Source: Lumnitzera littorea
Taxonomy: Eukaryota > Streptophyta > Magnoliopsida > Myrtales > Combretaceae
Assembly (NCBI GenBank): GCA_024138015.1
Contig: JAMXBB010000009.1
Location: 44,591,298 to 44,655,297 of the forward strand
Direction: 5' to 3'
Length of the DNA: 64,000 bases
In this document: positions 1 through 10,857 of the stretch, in pieces
How positions within the stretch are numbered: the first letter of the stretch is position 1
How the letters are laid out: each line of letters opens with the position of its first letter
Notes under the pieces: model-generated
Databases searched by the model: none
What the model was told of the DNA's origin: nothing
What the model saw: the letters and a program-made list of their open reading frames with translations, nothing else
Translations under genes and position numbers: made by a program

Positions 1-715
1 CCTATAAGTGAATGAGGAGAAAATCCGAGTTATTATTGAATGGTTAACTCTGACTTCCTATGCCGAAGTAAGTTTTCATGGTTTAGCTTCCTTTTATCGA
101 TGATTTATTCTAGGATTGAACATGATGGTTGTAGCTCTTATTGAGCTGACGAAGAAGAATATGGAGTTCAAATAGAGAGAAAAGGAGGGAAAGAGTTTTA
201 CCAAGGTGAAGAAGAAGTTAACCTTCTCCCAATTTTGGCCCTATAAGATTTTGAGAAGGTCTTTAAGTTAGAAAGCAACACTTTAGGTATTAGCATTGGT
301 GTTGTACTTATGTAAAAAGGCTAACCTATTGTCTATTATGGTGAGAAAGCTTAGAGTAGACTAATTGAATTACTCAATATATGATAGGGTGCTCCATGCA
401 TAGATGCAAACTCCTCAAATATCGCAGCATTACCTTTTACCCAAGAAGTTTGTTATATGCAAACTCTTTAGGTATGGCAACACTATCTTTTATCTAAGAA
501 GTTTGTTATCTACGCTGAATATGAATCCTTACAGTATTTAAGGAGCCAATCGAAGCTTTCAAAAAGAAAAGCGAAGTGGATAGAATTCTTGGAAGGATTT
601 CCTTTTTTCATCAAGTATAAGTGCGATAAGATGAATGTAGTTACTTATATTCTATCAAGAAATCACACCTCAAACATGATTACTAGGTTTTGCAAACATG
701 AAGGAGAAATATAAC
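1..715 (+). pseudogene. Ty3/gypsy RT tail and RNase H, degenerate
   Basis: This is the C-terminal part of the reverse transcriptase followed by the RNase H domain of a Ty3/gypsy LTR retrotransposon, cut by the left window edge. Around 67-105 the frame reads SFHGLASFYR, the conserved segment just after the gypsy RT catalytic region. RNase H follows: KKFVIYAEYESLQYL at about 498-545, KRKAKWIEFLEGFPFFIKYK at about 560-620, and an ending NVVTYILSR where the family has a VADALSR-type end. The catalytic Asp of the family's TDH motif reads AEY here, so the enzyme would be dead. Several frameshifts and stops interrupt it. Integrase continues directly downstream in the usual Ty3 order. The gypsy assignment is firm; the lineage (CRM/Reina-like chromovirus) is only a guess. 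Confidence 0.85.
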
Positions 716-839
716 CAAGACCCCTATTTTAGTTGTATTTATGCTTAATGTATGGATGTACATAGGGTGAATGAGTACTTTGAGGAGGATGGTTTGAGGT
801 GGCAAACTCTGTATGCTGACCTATTCAATAAGGGAACTC

Positions 840-1440
840 TTGATAAAAGAAGCTCACAGTGGAGGATTCTTTAGATACTTTGCAGAGAGGACTTTTGAAT
901 TGTTGAATACTTAGTTCTTTTAGCATAAGATGAGAAATGATGTCCATCAAATTGTAGAAAGGTGCACGACTTGTAAAAGGGTAAAGAGTCGAACCGAGTA
1001 AGGAAGGGCCATAGTACTCCCAGTCTAGTCTTAACCTTAGGATGAGCTAAGCATGGACTTTGTTTTTGGCCTAACATAGATGACCTAAGGTAAAGATTCT
1101 TTCATGGTTGTCATGGACAAATATAGTAAAATGGTACACTTTGTACCTTATACTAAAACTAACGATGCTTCGGCCATTTCTTTTCTATTTTTATAGGAAA
1201 TCATCAAATTGTACAACGTGCCAAGGAGTATAATCTCTAATAAGGACTCAAAGTTCTTAAGCTATTTTTTAAAGACTCTTTGGCATCAGTTGGGAACGAA
1301 GTAACTATTTAATACTGGGATATTAACTAACTGTTATATCTATTTACTCGTAATTGGGTTTGCTTATAAACGATCTAACCATAGCATTATGGGGTTAAAG
1401 TCTCTTTGAGGTCATCTATGGTTTCAACCTTGAGTTGTCC
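840..1440 (+). pseudogene. Ty3/gypsy integrase, zinc-binding and catalytic core
   Basis: Integrase inserts the cDNA copy of the element into chromosomal DNA. The zinc-binding domain is recognisable at about 890-985 (HKMRNDVHQIVERCTTC), with its CxxC end intact. The catalytic core follows: DELSMDFVFGL at about 1040-1070, then GKDSFMVVMDKYSKMVHF at about 1090-1145, then IIKLYNVPRSIISNKDSKFL at about 1200-1260. Both core aspartates fall in expected places (MDF and NKD). The stretch expected to hold the glutamate after about 1300 is rearranged or missing, and homology returns at about 1360-1400 (FAYKRSNHSIMG-like). In-frame TAG and TGA codons and frameshifts make it non-functional. It belongs to the same element as the RNase H upstream. 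Confidence 0.85.
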
Positions 1441-1489
1441 CTTAACCATGTACATGTACATGCACCTACACCCGACCTAAAAGACCTTG

Positions 1490-1906
1490 AAGTAAGAAAC
1501 TCCACAAGATGTACTAATAGGTCACTAAATTACTAGATAGAGCTGCATAAAGATTAAAACAAAAAGGATAAGGAAGAAGAAGAAGGAAATTTCATCTAGC
1601 AACCTAATTTGGTTGCATTTGAGTCGAGAAAGATTTCCAAATAAAAGAAGAAAAAAGCATTCCACCTGAGCTAAAGTACCATTCAAGATACTCTAAATGA
1701 TTAATGATATTGCATATCAACTAGAGTTAGCAGATGAGGCTAGGGTTTCTAATGTGTTCAACATTATCGACCTATGTCCTTCTCAACCTAGGGAAGATGT
1801 TCAACAAGAAGGCCATCAAAATTTGATCCTAAATCCTAATCAACCTAAAGGGATGATAAGAATCGGCCTACCAAACTCGTCACCTGAACATAAGCCTGAG
1901 GTCTAG
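1490..1906 (+). pseudogene. Ty3/gypsy integrase C-terminal region
   Basis: The end of the gypsy polyprotein is a basic linker and a C-terminal domain that in chromoviruses helps target integration. After a lysine-rich stretch comes an LVWVH-like block (about 1595-1625), then a KDFQIKEEKSIPPELKYH block (about 1628-1690). The last block (1697-1906) reads MINDIAYQLELADEARVSNV, matching the INDNAYKLDLP...FNVADLSP type of ending in plant gypsy integrases. The last block is open for 69 codons. The frame changes at least twice across the region. Position directly after the integrase core supports the call. Confidence 0.75.
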
Positions 1907-2650
1907 AGAACATGGTTCAATAGATCCTTACTTCCTATAATAATGTTAAGGAGTTCGAGCTATTGTGTAGACTTGACCTTTCCTACCTTCCCACTTATTT
2001 TGAGCCATATACCCTAACTTTTGCTCATGGAGTTCCAACTTGAAGGTAAGCCAGTTGATCCATCCGACACCTTGGCATATCTGTCCAATAACCCAACTAC
2101 CTTGATTCCGAGCTACGCTAACAAAGGTTCAAGCTTCTTGATTACAAACCGTCATGTTTTAGATTGCTACCTCATGATAGCTGACTATCTGCTAAAGTTA
2201 TCTATCGAAGTCCCTATAACAAGCTATTAGAAGTTTAATTAATTCCATCGTATGTTTTACCTAATGGAGGCTTAACCTACTTAAGTTGCAATACTTGTTT
2301 CTTAACATCTATACTAGTGAGGATGTAGGTTGGATAAAATGCCCATTTTAGTAACTTGTCCTTTTTCATATATATTCCTTTTAGTGCTTTTCCACTTTAG
2401 GTAAAATTCCCATTTTAGTAACTTCTTCAAATATAATAGTTGCCTTTGAATCCCAAGTGTAAATACCCACCTGAAATGTAGTTGCATCATCATAATCAGT
2501 AATATACAGAATTCTCCTTCTTGTAACTTGATCTTTGTTTATTACAAGTTCATTTTAATCTTAGCTCTTATCAATCCCTTTAGTAAGGATTGTGGTGAAT
2601 AACTTATCTAGTTTGGTCTAGTGCATCATATCCAGTAAACTAGTTGGTCT
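1907..2650 (+). repeat. Probable 3' LTR region of the gypsy element
   Basis: This non-coding stretch follows directly after the end of gypsy pol, where the polypurine tract and 3' LTR should lie. A short open stretch (2021-2230, 69 codons) shows no family resemblance. A near-repeated phrase, CCCATTTTAGTAACTT, occurs at about 2340 and 2410. The sequence around 2460-2560 (TAAATACCCACC followed by a leader-like TTCTCC...CTTGATC stretch) looks like an LTR R/U5 region. No clear TG...CA ends or target duplication were found, so the borders are approximate. Confidence 0.35.
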
Positions 2651-5200
2651 GGGCATGGTTCTATACTACGTCATATCCATGGAATTAGTGTACGTGTTTT
2701 GCTAAAACCTTGAACTTCCATTTGTCTTTTTCTCCTTCAATTTGTTTGAACCTATCCCTATATCATCATTAATGTCAGTTCTTGGTGTAGCATATCAATA
2801 GGTATCAATATTGTCGCTTGATCATGCCTTCAAGTCTATAGTTTTTTGTACCTTTTCAAACGTATGCATATATAACACGATATATCACTTCAAACATAGA
2901 CACAATATCACTATTTCATTGTAAAGAACCAAGCGTTTGAATATATGATCCTAAGATCCCTTTAGTGCCATGTTATTATTTCAATTGAGTGATTTTCAAG
3001 AAAAATTTGGTAAAACTGAGCATATATTTGTAAAATTGAACTGTAAAATAGCCATCAAACCAATACAACTATTCACATAATTCTTTAATGATAAGCATAC
3101 TTTTAGAATATCACACTACTATCTACATGTCATATCTATAAGTAAGGGTGTGCTCATAATACTCATAATATCAATGAATTTCACAACAAATCATCACATC
3201 AATGATCCATCAAGACATGTTATTTATGAAGATGAATTCACTACACGTAACAAATAGTAAAAAGTAGTCATATGTTCATGTGGCTACTACACAACACATA
3301 TAGGCATACAAGAAGATACTAAGTAGCTTGGGCATAGTTTTACTCCTTCGTAATCACACTACATACACAAAGTCAAGGGAACTCATAAACATGAGGTTCT
3401 AGATACATCCATATGAATCACCACTATGTCAATTCAATACCTCATCAAATTCATAAGTCATGTCATTCACTTAAGTTAAATCGTAATGATCTTATATGAT
3501 TAGTGAGTGGTCATATGATGCAACCTTTACACTAAACATCATAGTATAAGTACTCACTAGTCTTTAACAAACTCCAAAAGTGTCCTCAAGTTCAAGTATG
3601 AGTGCATAAACCTTGATTGCTTTGTAATCATATGTTTATATTAGCTTATACTTCAAATTTCATGCTTTCATTATGGTCAACTTCTAACAACCACATCTTT
3701 CTTATTTCATATTTGAATTTTATGTTATTTACACTATTGCAATAAATGTTTCAAGATGTTTAAATTTCTTAAAGTATTTAAGCAAATTAGATTTGTAAAT
3801 TTATAAAAATGCCTTTTTTCAATTCCATTTTATTCCATATTCACCTAAACTTCTAATTTAGCTTAAATTTCATTAAATTCTATATAAGTAGTTTTATACA
3901 TAATTAGTATGAGTTAGTACATATCTATGCTTTATATTCAACTTAGGGTCAGGTAATAAATTTTGTTATTCTAATTTATTCTCATATTATCTTAAATCTT
4001 TTAATTAGCCTAAATTATTTTATATAACCAATTGACCTTTACATTTCCTCATTTTTCTATGTGATCGATAGGCTTGATATAGTAATTTATCACATCTAGT
4101 TCATATATGTATTTAAAAAACTCATAATTGATTGTATGATTGCACATTTACATCGTGATAGGTATACCTAAGTATAGGTCATTTGTGCAATAATTGGTAC
4201 ATATAGTCAAATAATTTTAAGGAAATTTCTATTAGCTTATAAAACTATACAAAATAATTAGTTTTGTGGTCTAATTCCTTCATTGCATTTTTTTTACTAA
4301 ATTACACATTTGCTCCTCAAATTAGCTTATTTACATAAATAATTGAATTTACATGAAAAATTATGAAAGAAAAACTATTTATACTATTTTTGAGCTACTA
4401 TGTTCAAAATATAATAGATTGAACTATCAATTTTTCCAACAACTATTTATTTATTTGATTTATGAAAAACCAAGCAATTTTTATGAAATAATTATAGTAC
4501 ATATCTTGACTTTTTAAAAATATAATTTTATACTAATGAACTATAACATCATATATAGAAAAGTTAAAGTCAAACAATATATAATTTTGAAAAATTAGAT
4601 TAATTTTCATGTGAATAGCACCCTTAAAGAAGGAAAGCACATAAGTACCATAATACAATATTTTGAAATTTCCCACATTCCTTTATTATTTTTAGAAAAT
4701 AGATGGAGTTATAAGTTGAAAATTAACTATTATGATTGGTTCTAGTGAAAGGAACTTATTGGAAGGACCCCTTCGGTATGATTTCCTTTAGGATTCAAGA
4801 GGTCACTCTAGTAAGTGTTGCTTTGAGTACTACTTCCATAATTAGATCCCATTTTGAATTTTTGGTATTTTCATTTCTAATGTTTTTAAAAGATTTCTTA
4901 AGTATTTGATTTAATATTTACTTATTTTTCCAAACTTCTCCTAGTTGTTATAAGACTATAAAATATCTTACTTCCTTTAACACCATGTGTAAGAAAATGT
5001 GTAGAAGTTTAATTGCATATTGACACATAAGTCATATGCATATGGTTGGAAACTAATAGCTAGAAAATCATGACTTGACTTTTGAATGTTGAAGACTTGT
5101 TGCTTTGCTAGTTTTATAACTTATCAATTTAGGATTGTCCCATTTTACAACTTTTGTTAATCAAAAGTTAGGCTTTAAGGCTTTTGATTAGTTATTTTAG
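2651..5200. other. AT-rich stretch without recognisable gene
   Basis: No coding similarity was seen on either strand over this 2.5 kb. The composition, with long runs of short AT words and CACATATG-like words between 3080 and 3560, resembles the interior of the large LTRs elsewhere in the window. The part from about 3800 to 4700 resembles the AT-rich thirds of the solo LTRs at 35.5-38.6 and 51.9-55.2 kb. It is most likely an old LTR, but no ends could be placed. Confidence 0.3.
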
Positions 5201-6320
5201 TAAATTAGAACATTATGCATGATCACAAGCCTACTTTCATTACACTTGGGGCTATTTTCATGCTCCTTTGCTTATTTTAGATTCCAAATGATAGGCTATG
5301 TAATTCTTTTAGCATGCCTCTATCAACTTATTAAGTCTCAAAGCTTAAATTTCAAATTTCCAACTATAATGATTAAAATAGATTTACAAAACCAATGTTT
5401 GTTTTGTGATGGCAAAAAAATAAATGTTTCTTTTATAAATATTATTATTCTAAAAATTATGGCTTTCAATAAACTTGATAAATGAGTTTATAGATTACTT
5501 CATCTATCATTTTTGACCTTGTTATAAAAACTCAAACTAAGATTGAGGACATTTCCTAAAAACCCTAAATTTAGTGTTGAAGGAAAATTAGGATGTTACG
5601 TTGTTCTCGGAAAAAATTACAAAATTACTAAAATTAAGGGGAAAATCGTCATGTTTGAGCCTAAATGCACTTTTCCAAAGATTTGGGAGTATAAAAGCTT
5701 AATTTCAAGGATAAGGGGACTTAGTGCGCATAAAATACATATTAGGGGATATGTTTTTGTTTTAGCTTTCTAAATATCACTAAACCATACTAATAATGAG
5801 AAAATCTAATTAATCAAAATAAACAAGTAATTGTCATCAATAACATGAGAGGAACTTCCTTTAAATGTGTAATGGCATTTAAGCAATGTTTGTTTAGTAA
5901 AAGCTAAATTTCACACCTCAAGGCTACTTTATCCAAATGTCTCGATGAGGTATTTAACCAAAGTAGCTTCATGGATCTTCTAAAGGGACAATCAAATAAA
6001 GTCCTTCTATTGCTTTTTATTCGACACTTACTAGGGCTGTTATAAAATTGATTATGATATCTTATTCCTTCTTGTTTCCTTACCTTTTAGACGATATCTT
6101 TGGCCTATATTACCAGCAATATCTTTGTCTGTTATACTGTTAAACCTCAAGTCTTTATGCATTATTCAAGACAAGAGATAACATCAAACCTTAGCATATT
6201 AAAAAATCATTCATATTCATTATTAATTACATAGTAAAGAAATTTAGAACTTCTCATTCATCTTTCCAATTAGTAGTTTTTATGTAGTTAATACATTATT
6301 TAGAGCTTTATTAGTTCTGA

Positions 6321-6321
<1 letters not shown>
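5201..6321 (+). other. LTR-like non-coding DNA with two short ORFs
   Basis: Two short open stretches occur here, 5219-5485 (88 codons, hydrophobic first third) and 5543-5773 (76 codons, basic). Neither resembles a known protein family. The second reads like translated LTR sequence (ACCCTAAATTTAGTGTTGAAGG and GGGGAAAATCG phrases, common in chromovirus LTRs). No promoter or splice context suggests a gene. From 5790 to 6320 I see only AT-rich DNA. I treat both open stretches as chance ORFs. Confidence 0.3.

Positions 6322-6392
<71 letters not shown>
6322..6392. repeat. Compound (TA)n-(GA)n microsatellite
   Basis: About 15 TA units (6322-6350) run straight into about 21 AG units (6351-6392), with almost no interruption. 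Uninterrupted dinucleotide arrays of this length are usually polymorphic. Confidence 0.95.
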
Positions 6393-6395
<3 letters not shown>

Positions 6396-6623
6396 CCTTT
6401 TGAGATTTAGTAAGTATCAAAAGTTCTAATAAAGCATGATGGCCTGTTTATACTGTTATCCTTAAGTTAAAAAGGTCTAAAATCTTTATATTTTCCACAT
6501 ATGGTTTTAAATCTTTAAGAAAAAAAAAACAATTTAATAGTTTGGGTAAGTTAATTCCTTACACACTCTAGAATGGTGATGTGCATGTTCTATTATTCTA
6601 TTTAAAGAGAAAAGTAACGACAT

Positions 6624-7504
6624 GTTTACTTAGATAGAATGGAATTGTCATTCCTTCATTCTCTATTACCTTGTTTAGTTCACATTTAAGCCCCATAATC
6701 ATGATTCCTCCAAATAATTATTTGTCAATTCATGGAATGGACCTAAGAATTAGGATTTAGAGCATTTATTCTCCTCTTCCCATAAAACAACCACTTTCAT
6801 TCACTCTCTCTCTATCTCTCTTAATTATACAAATGCCACTACTACTGTACACCACCACAACCACCACGCATCAACACCACACAACCACTACCCACTACCA
6901 TGCATCTTTTACAACCATCTTTCTCTACTAACACCACTGCCACTCCATTAAAATCCAAACAATAGCCCTAACCTAGAAAAGAATCCCATCTTGGTGAACC
7001 TATGGGTCTTGAAACCAAATTCTTGTTTCTTTAAGATGGTCAATGTTGGTCTTAGGGGTTTGAAACCCAATTTTGAAATAGAGAAAAAACCCATGGGTTT
7101 TGGAGTCGAATTGTGTTGAAATCTTACTCTTTAATCAATGGTGAAACTTCTTCTCTTTGTAATGATTAATCTCAATGACAATAATTTTTTATAAAGAAAA
7201 AGGAGAGGGAGAGAAAGAGAGTAAGTTGAGAACTAATAAAGATGAGAGAGAGAGAGAGAGAGAGAGGAGGGGGAGAGAGTTTAAAGAGATGGATAGATTA
7301 CATAAAGAGATCGAGTTAATAAAGAAAGAGAGAGAAAATAGAAAAAGATAAGGGCAAATATGTTATAATATTTTCTATTACGGGTTCATTCTTATTGCTC
7401 TCTTTCTTTTTTCTAACCAAAAAACATAATAATAATTCACCCTTTATTCCATTTCCAATGAATCCTAATTTCATTCCCCTTCAATTCCATTCAACAAATT
7501 AAAG
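6624..7504. mobile_element. Foldback / MITE-like element
   Basis: The left end GTTTACTTAGATAGAATGG (continuing ...AATTG) is matched in inverted orientation by the right end, whose complement reads CTTTAATTTGTTGAATGG (continuing ...AATTG). The innermost 11 bases, GAATGGAATTG, are identical. Beyond these ends both flanks carry further GGAAT/ATTCC words, and CT-rich (6790-6812) and GA-rich (7200-7345) tracts sit in opposite arms. The element would be about 880 bp and encodes nothing. No convincing target-site duplication was found, so the superfamily is not assigned; GGAATGG-rich MITEs of this kind occur in many plants. Confidence 0.5.
7243..7266. repeat. (GA)n microsatellite
   Basis: About 12 near-perfect GA units lie within a longer purine-rich block (7200-7345) in the right half of the foldback element. 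Confidence 0.9.
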
Positions 7505-7681
7505 GCTCATAAAGTTTAAATCAAAATAAAATTTAGGATTAGAGATGTTACTTGCGTGGATTTTTTAACTTTAAGTACCTTGTTTAATCACATTGTGACA
7601 ATAATAGGTGAAAGGTAATCTTATTAGTTTTTCTTTCATCGTAATAAATTATAATTGAGAGTTGCAAGTATCACATAATAC

Positions 7682-7697
7682 AAAAAAAAAAAAAAAA
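7682..7697. repeat. Poly(A) tract, 16 bases
   Basis: An uninterrupted A run lies immediately before the truncated chromovirus integrase that starts at about 7700. It may mark the junction at which that fragment was joined to unrelated DNA. Confidence 0.8.
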
Positions 7698-7698
7698 G

Positions 7699-8625
7699 GA
7701 AAAGCATGACATGGTATGAGTGATAGTGGATTAGCTCACTCACTTTGTTCCTATAAGGTTGAATTATAGGTTAGAAAGGTTGGCCAAGTTGTTTGTGAAA
7801 GAGATAGTGAGGCTAGATGGAATTCTAGTGACAATAACTTCTAATAGAGATATGTGATTTGTAAGCAAATTCTACAAAAGTTTATAGAAGTCTTTAGGTA
7901 CTAAAGTACAGTTTAATATAAGATTTCATCCGTAAACTAATGGATAGTCCGATCAAGCAATACATATACTAGAGGATATGCTGCAGGCTTATGCTTTAAA
8001 ATTTGGTGGTAGTTGTAGTGAGCATCTTCCATTAGCTAAGTTTACCGATAACAATAGTTATTAAGTAACTATACAAATGATTCCATATAAAGCTTTATAT
8101 AGAAGAAAGTGTAGATTGCCCATCCATTAGGATAAAGTAGGAGAAAGGTAGCTTTTGTAGCCAGAGTTAGTGTAAGAGGCGATAAAGATCGTTAAAATAT
8201 TAGAAAGAGAATACAAGCAACTTAGAGTCGTCGGAAAAAGTTATGTAGATGAAATTTTAGGTTAAGGATAAAGTAGTGTTGAGAATTTCTCCAACTAAAG
8301 GAATTAGCAAGTTCGGACTGAAAGGATAGTTGATTCCAAGATATGTGGGATCATATGTAATACAGGAATAGATTAGCAAGATAGCTTATAAGTTGGTTTT
8401 AACCCCAAGTCTAAAAGGAGTTCTTGATGTCTTCCATGTTTCCATGTTGACGAGATTTGTGGAAAATCCAAAGCCAGAGTCAAGAAAACCATCTATATAG
8501 GATATTGAGTTAGAGTTGTTAGAGTTGTAACCTAATAAAATATTGAAAGAATGACTTATAAAGATCATGGGTACAAAGAAACAAGTTTAATGAATGGTTA
8601 AGTTGGAATTTCAAGAAATTCTTAG
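7699..8625 (+). pseudogene. Tekay/Del-type chromovirus integrase, 5'-truncated
   Basis: This is integrase from the catalytic core to the C-terminal domain of a Ty3/gypsy chromovirus. One frame holds the core from about 7708: a V-stop-VIVD-stop-LT segment where the family has VWVIVDRLT, RLERLAKLFVKEIVRLDGI at about 7770-7825, SNRDM at about 7845, HP-stop-TNG-stop-SDQAIHILE at about 7925-7975, LPLAKFTDNNSY at about 8030-8065 and PYKALYRRKCRLPIH at about 8085-8130. The C-terminal block FHVDEICGKSKA lies at about 8435-8475. The TNGQS, YNNSYH and YGRRCRSP style is that of the Tekay/Del lineage and differs from the gypsy copy at 1-1.9 kb. Nearly all stops sit on CAA, CAG or TGG positions. The N-terminal zinc domain, RT and gag are absent; the fragment begins just after a poly(A) tract. 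Confidence 0.88.
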
Positions 8626-8639
8626 CCTAACTAGTGCAC

Positions 8640-10857
8640 AAAATATTGCATTTCTTTTTTTCAAAGACTCATTTAACTCCTTTACACTATAGAATTGGAT
8701 TCCTCTTTTGCAAACTCTTGAAACCCTCAAGGTAAGATGGGAATTCCATTGAATCTTATTGGTTTTAGTGGAGAAATGTTGATTAATTTAAAAATTTTAT
8801 GGTAATGAAAGAGTAATTTGTGCAAAGAAGGGGATTACAAGATTTACACAACCTTAAGGGACTTTGGTAAGTGAAGAGTTAATTGTAGAATTTGAGATTT
8901 TTAATTGAATCTAAGAAATATACATTAATCTTTTAGGGTTGTGCATAGCTTAGTTAAAGGAAAACAAAGAAACCCTAAGGGATCGTAAAAAACATGGTAA
9001 AGTATTTTATACATAATAGATTTTCTATAATCCTTATTTCTTTTGATAAGTTTTAGTAATGATTTCGTGGTTAAAATAATATAGTGATGGAAAATTTTGA
9101 TGTTGATGGGTAATGTTGAATTTGAATCAAGGGTTAGAGATGTAGAATTTATAAGGTGTTGATGTAGAGTTTGGTTATTTTAACAAATTAAGGGTGTTTA
9201 GAAAACAAAAGAAACATATGTTGAAGTTTTTGAAGGTTGAATTGGGTTTAGAAAGAAGTTTTGGTGAATAAAAAGTGGTTTTTCAAAGTGCAAGAAAGTT
9301 GACATAGAATGGTCAACATGGTCATGTCGACGTAGGGTTGTGTTGGTGAGAGCATAGAAATTGACACAGTTAAATTGACACGACCATATCATAAATCATG
9401 TCACCCATAAAGCTATCTTTAGTGAGAGGACAAAAAGTAACACAGTCACTTTGACATGATTGTGTCACAAATTGTGTCACTTCTAATGACCAAAAGTAGC
9501 CAACACAAAAAATGACATGGTCACTTTGACATAACCGTATTATAAGTCATGTCACTTCCAGTAACCAAAAGTGGTCAATATAGAAGATGACACAATTTGA
9601 CTAATATAACCTTTGTGCAAACTATTTCATAATCCATGCTCTAGTAAGTCAAGTTTTTCTCTTCTAATTGATATATTTCTTTTTTACATTAGAAGTAAGC
9701 CTCTTTAGTGCTTCATTAAATGAGTTTAAGGAGAATTAAATGGTCTAAAAGTGAGTTTCAACTAAGGAGAAATCACTTATTCAAGATTTAAGGAGTTTAA
9801 TATTTATCTAATATTTCTAGGTTCTAAAGCTAAGCACATTTTGTTGGTAAGAAGTTCCAACTATCTAAGTATGTGATACGTACTGGTTATATGTAAATAT
9901 TAAGATAGTAAATTTAAAATGTATTAAATGTACATTTGGCTTAAGTAACTTTTTGTTGCTTATGCTTAGCTTGTCTTAGGGGCTTATTGTGGCAGATCCC
10001 TATGAGGCCCAAAGCTGCAGATCCCTAGGGTACCTATAGTGGTAGATCCTTAGGGGTTAACCCTATTAATCTATGTAACGTATTGTCTCTTGTGGAGTTT
10101 TACATGGAAATAGTATGGGGTAAATCTATGTTGTTGTAGAGGGTTAGAAGAGACATGCCTAACATTAAGTTATAGATAGGCCTAAAGAGGCTTGCCCAAA
10201 TGCTAAGTTGGGACATGAATTGTGATGTAATTAGGTCATGAGAATTGCTACTATGTGTTGTGTGATCGGATTAAAAGCAAAGATAATTAAATAAATTGTG
10301 TAAATTACTTGTTTTGCATTTAAAAGCATGTGAATATGTATTGTTTGATCATCTGCATATGATTGTGTGTTATGTATTGGGTTTTAGCTCACCTTCTCAT
10401 TTCTTTTTCCCCAACTACAAGTCAGAATGATGTCTATAGAGATTATATGAATGGAGATTTTGCCGGTCATAAGAGTATTGGAGTTGAAATTGGGATGATA
10501 GCTATTACTACCCAAATGACTGTTATAAAGACTATTATTATGATGATAGTCAACTGTATTGGGAATAGTAATGAGGACTGAGATGGGAATTGTTGTTGAG
10601 ACTTGTTTTATTTTGTAATTGTTTGTTGGAATTAAGTCATTTGATTTTATATACGTTACTTCTATTATGAGAAATAAGAGAGTTATTTAATTTTGTTAGT
10701 ACTTATGGAGTAATTATTAAAGAATTTAAATATTATGAAATGGGAGTTTTATGAGATTATTGATACTAGTGGTTATGGATGTCAAAGTTTGAGATATCCA
10801 TTTATAATTTTAGAGCTAGATATGTTAATAAAGTACTAGGGATTTAGAGTGTTATAG
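8640..10857 (+). repeat. 3' LTR of the Tekay-type chromovirus
   Basis: The 2.2 kb of non-coding DNA after integrase behaves as its 3' LTR. It contains a block at about 9960-10060 (TATGCTTAGCTTGTCTTAGG...GTGGCAGATCCCTA...) that matches the block at about 34727-34775 in the LTR at 33.5-35.5 kb. The end reads GGGATTTAGAGTGTTATA at about 10840-10856, a decayed form of the GGG...GTGTTACA ending typical of these LTRs. An open stretch at 10363-10581 (72 codons) has no family resemblance and is taken as chance. The left border is approximate. Confidence 0.55.
9360..9610. repeat. 75-bp tandem repeat inside the LTR
   Basis: At least three diverged units are in register with a 75-bp period: the TNACTTTGACA-like word falls at 9371, 9446 and 9521, with a partial fourth at 9596. 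Each unit contains GACAC...GTGTCAC, a small imperfect palindrome, and ends in an ACCAAAAGT word. Subrepeats of this type are common in plant LTRs. Confidence 0.75.

Noticed and set aside
5219..5773. Two ORFs of 88 and 76 codons as small host genes
   Set aside because: No family resemblance, no splice or promoter context, and the surrounding sequence is LTR-like.
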